Part shown: one piece after another, positions 7,720 through 16,014 of the stretch | How positions within the stretch are numbered: the first letter of the stretch is position 1 | How the letters are laid out: each line of letters begins with the position of its first letter | Assembly: GCF_001185345.1 (NCBI RefSeq) | Contig: NZ_KQ236747.1 | Location: 152,749 to 216,748 of the forward strand | Reading direction: 5' to 3' | Origin: Dorea sp. D27 | GTDB lineage: Bacteria > Bacillota > Clostridia > Lachnospirales > Lachnospiraceae | Length of the DNA: 64,000 nucleotides | Program-made: the position numbers and the translations under genes | Notes under the pieces: model-generated | Seen by the model: only the letters and a program-made list of their open reading frames with translations | The model's database searches: none | Told to the model about the DNA's origin: nothing

Positions 7720-8748
7720 ATGGAAGATTTCTATCCAGTAGTAAAAGCAGCTGCGATACAGGCGTCACCGGAGTATCTGGACCGGGATGCGACTGTAGAA
7801 AAAGCGTGTAGCCTTATCGACAGAGCGGGGAGCGAGGGGGCAAAGCTCATCGCCTTTCCGGAGGCTTACATACCGGGATACCCATGGTGGATCTGGTTTG
7901 ACGAGCCTGCAGCAGGCATCCCCTTCTTCATGAAGCTGTATAAAAATGCAGTGACCGTGCCCGGGCCGGCAGTACAGAAGCTTTCCGAAGCCGCAAAGAA
8001 AAACGGGGTGTATGTATGTATCTCTGTATCAGAAAAAGACGGCGCGTCCCTATATCTGACGCAGCTCTGGTTCAACCCGAACGGAGACCTTATCGGAAAG
8101 CACCGAAAGTTAAAGCCATCAGGGGCGGAGCGTTATATCTGGGGTGAGGGGGACGGCAGCATGATGCCGGTATTCGATACCGAAATCGGACGTCTTGGCG
8201 GTCTGGAATGCTGGGAGCATATGGTCCCTGCCAATATGATGGCGATGATGAAGAAGAACGAACAGATTCACGTGCAGTCCTGGCCGTCCTGTTTTCCGCA
8301 GCCTGAGCATCTGTTCTCTAACTATCCGCTGGAGACGGGAGCCAAGGCCTACTCTATCATCAACCAGGTCTATTCTGTAATATCTTCCCAGATATATACG
8401 GATCAGATGAGGGATATGCTCTGTACGACAGAAAAACAGAGGGAAATCATGCAGCCGGGGTATGGGATGACGATGATCGTGGATCCGGCGGGCCATGTGA
8501 TTTCCTCAGTCCCAAGAGACGAAGAAGGTATCTGCTATGCAGAGCTGGATTTGTCGCTGCTTATAGCAGGGAAGTTCCTTACCGACCCGGCGGGACATTA
8601 TTCCAACCAGAGCCTGCGCCTGATTATCGACGAGAATCCGCGTCCTCCGGTGACGATCATCGGCAGGGCGGAAGAACGGACGATGTCTTATGAAGAACTG
8701 CAGGACATTTCTGCCGGCGGGACAAGCGGGGCAGTCGCACTAAATTGA
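7720..8748 (+). CDS. Nitrilase (carbon-nitrogen hydrolase family)
   Basis: The 342-residue protein belongs to the nitrilase branch, which hydrolyses a nitrile to a carboxylic acid and ammonia. The catalytic triad is visible: Glu48 in FPEAYIPGYPWW, Lys130 in HRKLKP and Cys164 in GGLECWEHMVPA. The C-W-E context and length favour a true nitrilase over amidases or carbamoylases. It is the last gene of the operon, 44 bases after the dehydrogenase, behind AAGGAGGAAAC. The substrate is not shown by sequence. The context suggests a 2-hydroxynitrile that would give the dehydrogenase substrate. An aryl- or alkyl-nitrile is an alternative. Confidence 0.88.
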   Translation: MEDFYPVVKAAAIQASPEYLDRDATVEKACSLIDRAGSEGAKLIAFPEAYIPGYPWWIWFDEPAAGIPFFMKLYKNAVTVPGPAVQKLSEAAKKNGVYVCISVSEKDGASLYLTQLWFNPNGDLIGKHRKLKPSGAERYIWGEGDGSMMPVFDTEIGRLGGLECWEHMVPANMMAMMKKNEQIHVQSWPSCFPQPEHLFSNYPLETGAKAYSIINQVYSVISSQIYTDQMRDMLCTTEKQREIMQPGYGMTMIVDPAGHVISSVPRDEEGICYAELDLSLLIAGKFLTDPAGHYSNQSLRLIIDENPRPPVTIIGRAEERTMSYEELQDISAGGTSGAVALN

Positions 8749-8772
8749 ACTGCCCCCTGTCAAGTAGACAGA
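8747..8772. mobile_element. Possible remnant of an IS3-type terminal inverted repeat
   Basis: The bases from just inside the nitrilase stop codon, starting TGAACTGCCCCCTGTCAAGT, resemble the TG-starting termini of IS3/IS150-family elements. No transposase frame follows, and I could not find a partner terminus within the next few hundred bases. The rest of 8749-8955 holds no gene I can support. Low confidence; terminus recognised from memory only. Confidence 0.25.
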
Positions 8773-8955
8773 TGAAAAATGTTTTTCTATCTCCAGCTGT
8801 AGTTGTGCGGTTGGAGATATTTTTATGTCGTTCTGTTTTGCAGGTGGTGTCTGGAAAATCCACTATTTCCATGCCTTCAGAATTATAGTAGAATGTAGGA
8901 AAGAGACTTGAAAAGTAGAGAGCGACGAATGAAAATCTGAAAAGGAGACCGTAAA

Positions 8956-9255
8956 ATGGAAAAGTTGATGTACATGATGTTGATTGAGAAGAGCAAGACC
9001 TATAATAAGATAACAAAGAAGGTAATTACAGAGCATGTAGAAAACATAAGAAGGTTAGACGACGAGGGAAAGCTGGAAATATGTGGCGTGTTTAAAGGGT
9101 ATCCTGGGATGGCTGGTATGTATATTTTAAAAACAGAAAGTCGTGAAGAAGCGGAAGATCTTTGTAATAGGGAGCCTTTAGTTGTGGGAGGATACGCAAC
9201 GTACAAATTAGTTGGCTTTCAGGCTGCAAATCGAGAGAATAACTATCTGTTGTAA
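8956..9255 (+). CDS. YCII-related small protein
   Basis: This 99-residue protein resembles the YCII fold (ferredoxin-like dimeric alpha-beta barrel). The family has a conserved His-Asp pair; here EHVENIRRLDDEGKLEICG and the later EEAEDLCNREPLVVGGYATYKL match its pattern. The role of the family is mostly unknown. The ATG is preceded by AAAGGAGACC. It stands alone between the nitrilase operon and the phospholipid operon. From 9256 to 9429 I see no further gene. Confidence 0.75.
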   Translation: MEKLMYMMLIEKSKTYNKITKKVITEHVENIRRLDDEGKLEICGVFKGYPGMAGMYILKTESREEAEDLCNREPLVVGGYATYKLVGFQAANRENNYLL

Positions 9256-9429
9256 TCATAGGAGAAAATACGATTCATCGGGAGATGGCAGAGCCAGTCG
9301 ATCAGTAAGCTGTTTCAAAAGAATTAGGAAAGGAAATATTAGGAATTCCTAAAGAACTGCTAATAAAGGGTGCATTTTTCCGTAAGTCTGCTATAATGTT
9401 CTGTAGGCTGTGACAAAGGAGAAGTCATC

Positions 9430-10158
9430 ATGAGAAACAGATGCAGGGCCAAGCCGCCCATATTACCGAAATACGCCATATTTCCTCTGATTGCCTGCCT
9501 GCTGGTTAATTTCCTGGCATACAATGGAACGGAGGTTCTGACGAGGTCATGGAAGCATTATGACCTGACGCTTCCGATAGACAGGGCTGTGCCGGTCATA
9601 CCGTGGTTTGTAACAGTTTATCTTGGATGCTATCTGTTCTGGATTGTAAACTATATAATGATTGTAAGGCAGGGAGAAGAGCATTGCTACCGGTTCGTGA
9701 CAGCAGATATGATGTCACGGGTCGTCTGTGCGTTTATATTTATCATACTTCCCACGACAAATGTACGCCCAGTGCTGACAGGTGACGGGTTGTGGATAAC
9801 GCTGCTTCAGATGATATACGAGGTGGATCAGCCGACGAGGCTTCTGCCATCTTTCCACTGTCTCGTAAGCTGGTTCTGTTTTGTCGGCATAAGAGGACAG
9901 AAGAATATTTCGAAAGCTTATCGGATTTTCTCCTGCTTTTTTGCTGTTCTCGTATGCATATCCACACAGGTGACGAAACAGCATTATATCGCCGATGCAG
10001 TAAGTGGAATCCTGGTGGCGGAGGTTACATACTGGATTGCATTCCACACGCAGATATACCGTTATCCAAAGAAGGTATTTAGCCTGCTGTATGGAAAATG
10101 CTTCTGCAGACAGAAGAGATTAGGAAGAGAGAGGGGAAACTGTGGCGAGCAAGAATAA
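9430..10158 (+). CDS. PAP2-superfamily membrane phosphatase/phosphotransferase
   Basis: This 242-residue membrane protein has about six hydrophobic segments and PAP2-type signature residues: TNVRP around residue 113, LLPSFHCLVSW around 139 and TKQHYIADAVSG around 181. PAP2 enzymes remove or transfer phosphate on lipids such as phosphatidate or undecaprenyl diphosphate. The PSFH form is like that of inositol phosphorylceramide synthase relatives. It is the first gene of a lipid operon with a flippase-like protein, PssA and Psd. The next gene starts 17 bases before its end. The substrate is unknown. Confidence 0.8.
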   Translation: MRNRCRAKPPILPKYAIFPLIACLLVNFLAYNGTEVLTRSWKHYDLTLPIDRAVPVIPWFVTVYLGCYLFWIVNYIMIVRQGEEHCYRFVTADMMSRVVCAFIFIILPTTNVRPVLTGDGLWITLLQMIYEVDQPTRLLPSFHCLVSWFCFVGIRGQKNISKAYRIFSCFFAVLVCISTQVTKQHYIADAVSGILVAEVTYWIAFHTQIYRYPKKVFSLLYGKCFCRQKRLGRERGNCGEQE

Positions 10159-11176
10159 GAAGATTGCAAATATGGTCTTTCTGATTGTCGTATTTGCGCT
10201 GACACTCTACAGCGTGTTCAAAGGAGAAGACCTGCACGCTGTGATGAGAGCTATCATCCGTGTCAATCCATGGTATCTGCTCCCCGGAATCGCAGGTGTC
10301 GTCATTTTCATCTGGGGAGAGTCGATTATCATATATTATATGTTCGGAACGCTTAAGATACGCACGAAGAGATGGACATGCTTCCAGTATTCCTGCGTGG
10401 GATTTTTCTTCAGCGCCATCACTCCGTCAGCAAGCGGAGGGCAGCCGATGCAGATATATTACATGAGAAAGAAGAATATTCCTATTCCGGTCTCGACATT
10501 GGTGCTCATGATTGTTACAATAACATATAAGTCGGTTCTTGTCGTAATCGGCCTGTTCGTGGCAATTTTTCAGAGGGGGTTCGTGCACCGGTATCTTGGA
10601 GGGATTGTGCCGGTGTTTTACCTTGGTGTGGCTTTGAACGTATTCTGTTGTATCGCTATGTCCATCCTGGCATTTCATCCGGCACTGGCAAAGTGGATTA
10701 TGATGAAGTGCCTGAAGATACTGGAACGTATCCATATTCTGAAGCACAAGCCGGAGCGGACGCGCAGGCTCGCGTCCTCCATGGACCAGTACAATGCTAC
10801 GGCACTGTATCTGCGCACCCACGGAAAGGTTATTATAAATGTACTGATTATCACATTTTTACAGCGTTTTGCCTTGTTCTTCGTGACATGGTTCGTTTAT
10901 AAGGCATTTGGGCTGCACGGCGCGCATATCTATGATGTAGTCATGCTCCAGGCTGTCGTGTCGGTTTCGGTAGATATGCTGCCCCTGCCGGGCGGAATGG
11001 GAATCAGCGAGAATCTGTTCCTCGTAATTTTCAAGAGTATCTTTACGGCGGGACTGCTTCTGCCGGGCATGGTGCTGAGCAGAGGAATCGCATATTATGT
11101 ACAGCTTTTGTTCAGTGCAGGAATGACCTTGTTTACACATCTGACCATAGGACAGAAAGCAACAGATAAATTATAA
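10142..11176 (+). CDS. Lysylphosphatidylglycerol synthase transmembrane-like (UPF0104/flippase-like) protein
   Basis: The 344-residue protein has about eight hydrophobic segments and matches the membrane domain found at the N-terminus of MprF and in stand-alone UPF0104 proteins, a fold linked to lipid flipping. Marks are GFFFSAITPSASGGQPMQIY near residue 90 and MLPLPGGMGISENLF near 280. It uses a GTG start inside the end of the PAP2 gene. No aminoacyl-transferase domain follows, so it is not a lysyl-PG synthase itself. In this operon it may move phosphatidylserine or phosphatidylethanolamine between leaflets, which is inference. Confidence 0.85.
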   Translation: MASKNKKIANMVFLIVVFALTLYSVFKGEDLHAVMRAIIRVNPWYLLPGIAGVVIFIWGESIIIYYMFGTLKIRTKRWTCFQYSCVGFFFSAITPSASGGQPMQIYYMRKKNIPIPVSTLVLMIVTITYKSVLVVIGLFVAIFQRGFVHRYLGGIVPVFYLGVALNVFCCIAMSILAFHPALAKWIMMKCLKILERIHILKHKPERTRRLASSMDQYNATALYLRTHGKVIINVLIITFLQRFALFFVTWFVYKAFGLHGAHIYDVVMLQAVVSVSVDMLPLPGGMGISENLFLVIFKSIFTAGLLLPGMVLSRGIAYYVQLLFSAGMTLFTHLTIGQKATDKL

Positions 11177-11197
11177 GCAAAGGAAAGAGAGAGTAAA

Positions 11198-11869
11198 ATG
11201 ATTGGATACTATAACTATACGGTGGTACTGACTTATGTCAGTCTTGCATCTTCCGTATTCGGAATGACACAGGCAATTCACGGGAGATTCAAGACGGCTA
11301 TCTTATGCCTTGCCATCTCAGGGCTGTGCGATATGTTTGACGGGAAGATTGCCCGTACGAAGAAGGACCGCACGGAGGATGAGAAAGCCTTCGGCATACA
11401 GATTGATTCGCTCTGCGATGTCGTCTGCTTCGGCGCTTTTCCCGCATTGATCTGTTATCTTCTCGGAGTGAGAGGGCCGCTTGGAATTGCCATTATCATA
11501 CTGTATTGTGTGAACTCGGTTATCCGCCTGGCATATTTTAATGTCATGGAGGCCAGGAATGCCCAGGTGACGGAGAGCGGGGAAAAGTATTACCAGGGCC
11601 TGCCGATTACTTCTATGGCTATTGTGCTGCCGCTCGTGTTCATGATACAGTTCTTCGTGCCGGACTGGGCGTTCCGCGTATGCCTGCACCTGGCGCTGCT
11701 GATCGTAGGGATACTGTTTGTAGGAAGGTTCAAGCTCAAGAAGCCTAATAACGCCACCCTGGCGGCTCTCGTGGCCGTAGTAGGGGCAGCGGTTCTGATT
11801 ATGATTATTTTCACAAATTACCGTATCAATTTCCATGCAGGCTGGCCGTGGTTCTGCAGAAGGTGGTAG
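11198..11869 (+). CDS. pssA: CDP-diacylglycerol-serine O-phosphatidyltransferase
   Basis: This 223-residue CDP-alcohol phosphatidyltransferase joins CDP-diacylglycerol and serine to phosphatidylserine in the membrane. The diagnostic metal motif DG-x2-AR-...-G-x3-D-x3-D reads DGKIAR then GIQIDSLCD, although the usual spacer is enlarged by a charged insert (TKKDRTEDEKAF), as in Gram-positive PssA. Several hydrophobic segments follow. Its partner Psd lies directly downstream, which supports serine as the alcohol. Confidence 0.9.
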   Translation: MIGYYNYTVVLTYVSLASSVFGMTQAIHGRFKTAILCLAISGLCDMFDGKIARTKKDRTEDEKAFGIQIDSLCDVVCFGAFPALICYLLGVRGPLGIAIIILYCVNSVIRLAYFNVMEARNAQVTESGEKYYQGLPITSMAIVLPLVFMIQFFVPDWAFRVCLHLALLIVGILFVGRFKLKKPNNATLAALVAVVGAAVLIMIIFTNYRINFHAGWPWFCRRW

Positions 11870-11879
11870 AGGCAGGGTT

Positions 11880-12761
11880 ATGAAATACATAGACAGAGAA
11901 GGCAGGGTGACAACAGAAGATTCTGGGCAGGACAGGCTGCTTCGGTGGATGTACACGCATACGATGGGAAGAGGCTTGATAAAGCTGCTTATACGGCCAT
12001 CTGTTTCAAGAGCCGGAGGCTGGTTGCTGGACAGGAGCTGGTCCAGATGCCTGATCAGGCCGTTTGTCAGACATAATGATATTGATTTGTCGTGCTGCCG
12101 GAAGCAGAAGTTCTCTTCATACAATGATTTTTTTACAAGGCAGATAAAGCCGGAATGCCGCTCCCTGGAGGGAGATGAGCAGACGCTGGTCAGTCCGTGC
12201 GATGGCAAGCTGAGCGTCTATCCTATCCTGCAGGGCGAGGACGGGACGGGCCGGTTCCGTATCAAGGATACATTGTATACGGTGGAATCCCTTCTGCGTT
12301 CGGCAAAGCTCGCGAAGCGTTACGAGGGAGGAGATGCCTGCATCTTCAGGCTTACGGTGGATGATTATCACAGATATTGTTACATAGATGACGGAATAAA
12401 ATCTAGAAACGTCAGGATTCCCGGCGTATTCCATACCGTCAACCCTGCGGCTAACGATGTATTGCCGATATATAAGGAGAATACGAGGGAATATTCCCTT
12501 TTGAAAAGCTGCCATTTCATGACGGTCCTCATGATGGAAGTAGGTGCGCTTATGGTAGGCCGTATCACGAATTATGATGGTGCCTGCGAGGTAAGAAAGG
12601 GAGAGGAAAAGGGACGTTTCGAGTTCGGAGGGTCCACGATCATACTGCTGTTCCAGAAGGGGGCGGTCAATCTGGATGCATCGCTTATCTCTAACACGGA
12701 AAAGGGATATGAGACGAGAGTGAAGATGGGAGAGCGTATCGGAGAGGCGGCAGGGGATTGA
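11880..12761 (+). CDS. psd: Phosphatidylserine decarboxylase
   Basis: The 293-residue protein turns phosphatidylserine into phosphatidylethanolamine. FEFGGSTIILLF near residue 243 carries the GST triplet where the serine self-cleaves to the pyruvoyl group. DDYHRYCYIDDG holds the conserved histidine, and VNPAANDVLPIYKEN is typical of the clostridial type. The frame is open 45 bases further upstream into pssA, but the ATG at 11880 is preferred as it starts 10 bases after the pssA stop behind GAGGCAGGG. It is the last gene of the operon. Confidence 0.92.
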   Translation: MKYIDREGRVTTEDSGQDRLLRWMYTHTMGRGLIKLLIRPSVSRAGGWLLDRSWSRCLIRPFVRHNDIDLSCCRKQKFSSYNDFFTRQIKPECRSLEGDEQTLVSPCDGKLSVYPILQGEDGTGRFRIKDTLYTVESLLRSAKLAKRYEGGDACIFRLTVDDYHRYCYIDDGIKSRNVRIPGVFHTVNPAANDVLPIYKENTREYSLLKSCHFMTVLMMEVGALMVGRITNYDGACEVRKGEEKGRFEFGGSTIILLFQKGAVNLDASLISNTEKGYETRVKMGERIGEAAGD

Positions 12762-12796
12762 CAGGAAATCCGTTATGCTGTATATTATTAAATGCG

Positions 12797-12889
12797 AACT
12801 GAATAGGGGAGCTTATTGGATAGGCTGAGAGGAAGTTGAGAACTTCGACCCATAAACCTGATTTGGATAATGCCAACGTAGGAACGTAT
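12797..12889 (+). ncRNA. TPP riboswitch (THI element)
   Basis: The conserved THI-box core is present: GGGGAGC at 12806, GGCTGAGAGG near 12823, the ACCC-type joint (GACCCATAAACCTGATTTGG) and GGATAATGCCAACGTAGGAA. These form the pyrimidine- and pyrophosphate-sensing arms. An intrinsic terminator follows 14 bases later, and thiS-thiF-thiG-thiH-thiE lie downstream. Thiamine diphosphate binding should favour termination. Confidence 0.93.
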
Positions 12890-12902
12890 AATAAGATTAT
12901 TA

Positions 12903-12932
12903 CGGGAAATGCTCGGGCATTTCCCGTTTTTT
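12903..12932 (+). terminator. Intrinsic terminator of the TPP riboswitch
   Basis: A perfect 10-base-pair stem, CGGGAAATGC and GCATTTCCCG with a TCGG loop, is followed by six T. It is the expression platform of the preceding riboswitch. Confidence 0.88.
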
Positions 12933-12956
12933 ATTCCAAACCATCGAGAGTGGACG

Positions 12957-13012
12957 AGAGTTCATGAAGGGGTGCACCACCGCGGGTGTATTTCTTTCAT
13001 GAACTCTTTTTT
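12957..13012 (+). terminator. Second terminator-like hairpin in the thi leader
   Basis: A perfect 12-base-pair stem (AGAGTTCATGAA at 12957-12968 with TTCATGAACTCT at 12996-13007) is followed by a T run. Its 27-base loop contains GGTGCACCACCGCGGG, which recalls the ACCGCGGG end of T-box antiterminators, but the TGGN bulge is missing. It may be a second control layer or a decayed leader. Confidence 0.6.
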
Positions 13013-13029
13013 ATACATAGGAAACTACG

Positions 13030-13110
13030 TTTGCGCATTCGCGCGTAGATGCAGTATGTCGCAAGCGGCCGCGCTCGGCGCGGGAATGTGCCAAGGCACA
13101 TGCTTTATTT
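13030..13110. repeat. GC-rich element with nested inverted repeats before thiS
   Basis: The stretch from TTTGCGCATTCGCGCGTAG to GGCACATGCTTTATTTT is much richer in GC than its surroundings and contains short inverted repeats (GCGCATTCGCGC; TGTGCC-AA-GGCACA) before a T run. It has no frame that I can support and may be a small dispersed element. No second copy was found in this window. Confidence 0.35.
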
Positions 13111-13142
13111 TAACAGCATTAATGTAGAAAGGAGGTGGCCGG

Positions 13143-13340
13143 ATGCTGAAAGTGAATGGGAAGGACATAGGGTATGTTCCTCATATGACCATAGCTCTTC
13201 TGCTGCGGAATCTAAAGTATGAGGAGTCTTGCGTGGCAGTCGAGAAAAATGGATGTATCGTTCCCCGCAGGGAGTATAAAGATACTGTACTCGAAGACCA
13301 TGATACGATAGAAGTCGTAAGCTTCGTAGGAGGAGGTTAG
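13143..13340 (+). CDS. thiS: Sulfur carrier protein ThiS
   Basis: This 65-residue beta-grasp protein ends in the Gly-Gly needed for adenylation and thiocarboxylation (VVSFVGGG; one extra Gly at the end). ThiS carries the sulfur for thiazole synthesis by ThiG. It starts behind AAAGGAGG and ends two bases before the thiF start, as usual in clostridial thi operons. Confidence 0.9.
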   Translation: MLKVNGKDIGYVPHMTIALLLRNLKYEESCVAVEKNGCIVPRREYKDTVLEDHDTIEVVSFVGGG

Positions 13341-13342
13341 CA

Positions 13343-13975
13343 GTGATTACGGAAGAAATGATACGGCAGGCGCTCATCGAGCGCCACACGGCGGGAGTGC
13401 AGAGGAAACTTGCGGGTGCCCGCGTGGCGATAGCGGGACTGGGCGGCCTTGGTTCAAATGTAGCTTTCGTTCTTGCCAGGGCGGGGGTGGGGCATCTGCA
13501 TCTTCTGGATTTTGACAAGGTAGATATTACCAATTTGAACCGGCAGCAGTATTTTATCCGCCATATCGGTATGTACAAGACAGATGCTCTTACAGAAGAG
13601 CTGCAGCAAATCAACCCGTATCTGCATATCAGGGCCGATTGCGTCAAGGTCACGGAAGGAAACCTGGCAGATTTATTTGGGCAGGACGAGATCGTATGCG
13701 AGGCGTTCGACCGACCGGAGGCGAAGGCCATGCTTGTCAACGGCATACGGGAATACTATCCGGACAAGCTGCTTGTGGCGGCCTCCGGCATGGCGGGATA
13801 TGGCGGAAGTGACACGATACGGACGCGGCAGATTGCAGAACATTTCTACGTGTGCGGGGACGGCGGGAGCTCACCAGAACACGGGAACGGGCTGATGGCG
13901 CCGCGGGTTGCATTGTGTGCGGCCCATCAGGCGAATCTTATTACACAATATATCATAGACAGACATATCAACTAG
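13343..13975 (+). CDS. thiF: ThiS adenylyltransferase ThiF
   Basis: The 210-residue E1-like enzyme activates the ThiS C-terminus with ATP. The nucleotide motif GLGGLGSNVA lies near residue 33. LDFDKVDITNLNRQQYF carries the conserved Asp and the N-x2-R motif. A GTG start with AGGAGG directly upstream is used. It is the short clostridial ThiF form. The operon order thiS-F-G-H-E supports the assignment. Confidence 0.92.
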   Translation: MITEEMIRQALIERHTAGVQRKLAGARVAIAGLGGLGSNVAFVLARAGVGHLHLLDFDKVDITNLNRQQYFIRHIGMYKTDALTEELQQINPYLHIRADCVKVTEGNLADLFGQDEIVCEAFDRPEAKAMLVNGIREYYPDKLLVAASGMAGYGGSDTIRTRQIAEHFYVCGDGGSSPEHGNGLMAPRVALCAAHQANLITQYIIDRHIN

Positions 13976-13987
13976 GAGGGATTTATT

Positions 13988-14767
13988 ATGGAACAGAAAG
14001 CACAGGATACATTTATACTGGGTGGACATGCATTTACGTCCCGGTTTATCCTTGGTTCAGGGAAATATTCTCTTGACCTTATCAAAGCCGCGGTCGAACA
14101 CGCAGGCGCGCAGATAATTACGCTGGCAGTGCGGCGGGCCAATGAGGGAGGCATGGCTAATATTCTGGATTACATACCGGAACATGTCACATTGCTTCCG
14201 AATACTTCCGGTGCCAGGAATGCAGAGGAGGCCGTGCGGATTGCACGTCTGTCGAGAGAACTGGGCTGCGGGGATTTTGTGAAGGTGGAAGTGATTCATG
14301 ATTCCAGATATCTGCTGCCTGACAACTATGAGACGGTGAAGGCGACGGAGATGCTGGCAAGGGAAGGGTTTGTCGTCATGCCTTATATGTACCCGGACCT
14401 GAATGCTGCACGGGATATGTCCAATGCAGGCGCCGCATGCATCATGCCGCTGGGCGCCCCGATCGGCTCCAACAAGGGAATCTGTACAAAGGATTTTATC
14501 CGCATCCTTATCGATGAGATCGATCTGCCAATTATCATCGACGCTGGTATCGGAAAGCCGTCCCAGGCTTGCGAGGCTATGGAAATGGGTGCGGCTGCTG
14601 TCATGGCGAATACGGCCATCGCTACCGCCGGGGACATTCCTGCCATGGCCGGGGCATTCCGCAGCGCGATTGAGGCGGGACGGACAGCATATGTGACTGG
14701 GATGGGAAGAGTCATCGATAAGGGGGGCAGCGCCTCATCGCCGCTTACCGGATTCCTGCAGGATTAG
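13988..14767 (+). CDS. thiG: Thiazole synthase ThiG
   Basis: The 259-residue TIM barrel builds the thiazole phosphate from deoxyxylulose phosphate, dehydroglycine and ThiS thiocarboxylate. [11 protein letters not shown] at the N-terminus, DFVKVEVI with the Schiff-base lysine, [13 protein letters not shown] and [18 protein letters not shown] are all typical. Length equals the family norm. It starts 12 bases after thiF behind AGGAGGG. Confidence 0.95.
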   Translation: MEQKAQDTFILGGHAFTSRFILGSGKYSLDLIKAAVEHAGAQIITLAVRRANEGGMANILDYIPEHVTLLPNTSGARNAEEAVRIARLSRELGCGDFVKVEVIHDSRYLLPDNYETVKATEMLAREGFVVMPYMYPDLNAARDMSNAGAACIMPLGAPIGSNKGICTKDFIRILIDEIDLPIIIDAGIGKPSQACEAMEMGAAAVMANTAIATAGDIPAMAGAFRSAIEAGRTAYVTGMGRVIDKGGSASSPLTGFLQD

Positions 14768-14782
14768 AAGGAGGCATACATT

Positions 14783-16000
14783 GTGGTTAACAAGACCTAT
14801 ATAAATGAAAGCATATTAAACGACGATATCAAGGAGTGGCAGAAGAAAAACAGGACGAACCACATGGCATATCTTCCGGGCATGGAAGCGCTGGAATCCG
14901 AAGTGCAGGGGCAGGTGATACGGGCCATGGAGTCTTACGACTACACTGCATGTACCATCAAGGACGTATCCCGCGCGCTGGCACATGAGAGCCGTACGCC
15001 TGAGGATTTTGCCGCACTTTTATCGCCTGCGGCACTTCCGTATCTGGAAGAGATGGCGCAGCGTGCGAGGGCAGAGACGAGAAGATATTTTGGCAACGGC
15101 GTCCAAATGTTCACTCCGGTCTATATCGCGAATTATTGTGAGAACTTCTGCATCTACTGCGGCTTCAACTGCCATAATAAGATTAGGCGTGCCATGCTGG
15201 GCGGGGAAGAGATTGAAAAAGAGATGAGAGCAGTTGCCGGGACAGGCCTTCAGGAGGTGCTGATCCTTACCGGTGAGAGCCGGAGCCGGTCAGATGTGGA
15301 ATATATCGGCCGGGCATGTAAGATTGCGGGCAAATATTTCAAAGTCGTGGGACTGGAAGTGTATCCTATGAATACGGATGAATATGCCTATCTTCATAAA
15401 TGCGGGGCCGATTATGTTACAGTCTTTCAGGAGACATATAACTCCGAAAAGTATGAGAGCCTTCACCTGGCCGGTCATAAGCGTATCTTCCCTTACCGGC
15501 TGAATGCACAGGAGCGCGCACTGAAGGGAGGGATGAGAGGAGTAGGGTTCGCCGCACTTCTCGGGCTGGATGACTTCCGCACAGATGCGTTCGCCACGGG
15601 TATGCACGCGTATCTGCTCCAGAGGAAATATCCGCATGCTGAGATTGCATTTTCCTGCCCCCGGCTTCGGCCTATCATCCATAACGAGAAGATCAATCCG
15701 ATGGATGTCCACGAGCCTCAGCTTCTTCAGGTCGTGACGGCCTACCGTCTGTTTCTGCCTTTTGCCAGTATCACCGTGTCTACGAGGGAATGTGCCCGTG
15801 TGAGAGATAATCTTGTAAATATCGCGGCCACGAAGATATCAGCGGGAGTGAGTACGGCTATCGGAGAGCATGTAGACGAGATAGAAGAGACAGGGGACGG
15901 CCAGTTCGAGATATCGGACGCACGCTCTGTGAGAGAGGTGTATGCGGACCTTCTACGTCTGGGCCTGCAGCCTGTGATGAGTGATTATATCTATGTATAG
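14783..16000 (+). CDS. thiH: Tyrosine lyase ThiH (radical SAM)
   Basis: This 405-residue radical SAM enzyme cleaves tyrosine to dehydroglycine and p-cresol for thiazole formation in anaerobes. The cluster motif CENFCIYCGF (C-x3-C-x2-C) lies near residue 122. LILTGESRSRSDVEYI and VTVFQETYNSEKY are family marks. It starts with GTG behind AGAAGGAGG and directly follows thiG, its functional partner. Presence of ThiH rather than glycine oxidase ThiO fits an anaerobe. p-Cresol would be the by-product. Confidence 0.94.
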   Translation: MVNKTYINESILNDDIKEWQKKNRTNHMAYLPGMEALESEVQGQVIRAMESYDYTACTIKDVSRALAHESRTPEDFAALLSPAALPYLEEMAQRARAETRRYFGNGVQMFTPVYIANYCENFCIYCGFNCHNKIRRAMLGGEEIEKEMRAVAGTGLQEVLILTGESRSRSDVEYIGRACKIAGKYFKVVGLEVYPMNTDEYAYLHKCGADYVTVFQETYNSEKYESLHLAGHKRIFPYRLNAQERALKGGMRGVGFAALLGLDDFRTDAFATGMHAYLLQRKYPHAEIAFSCPRLRPIIHNEKINPMDVHEPQLLQVVTAYRLFLPFASITVSTRECARVRDNLVNIAATKISAGVSTAIGEHVDEIEETGDGQFEISDARSVREVYADLLRLGLQPVMSDYIYV

Positions 16001-16014
16001 GGGAGGCAGAAGCT

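Noticed and set aside
12957..13012. A true T-box riboswitch before thiS
   Set aside because: There is no Stem I or specifier loop between the TPP riboswitch terminator and this hairpin, and the TGGN bulge is absent. Recorded only as terminator-like.
13014..13127. Small protein frame in the GC-rich stretch before thiS
   Set aside because: The short frame has low-complexity content from inverted repeats, no ribosome-binding site and no recognisable domain.
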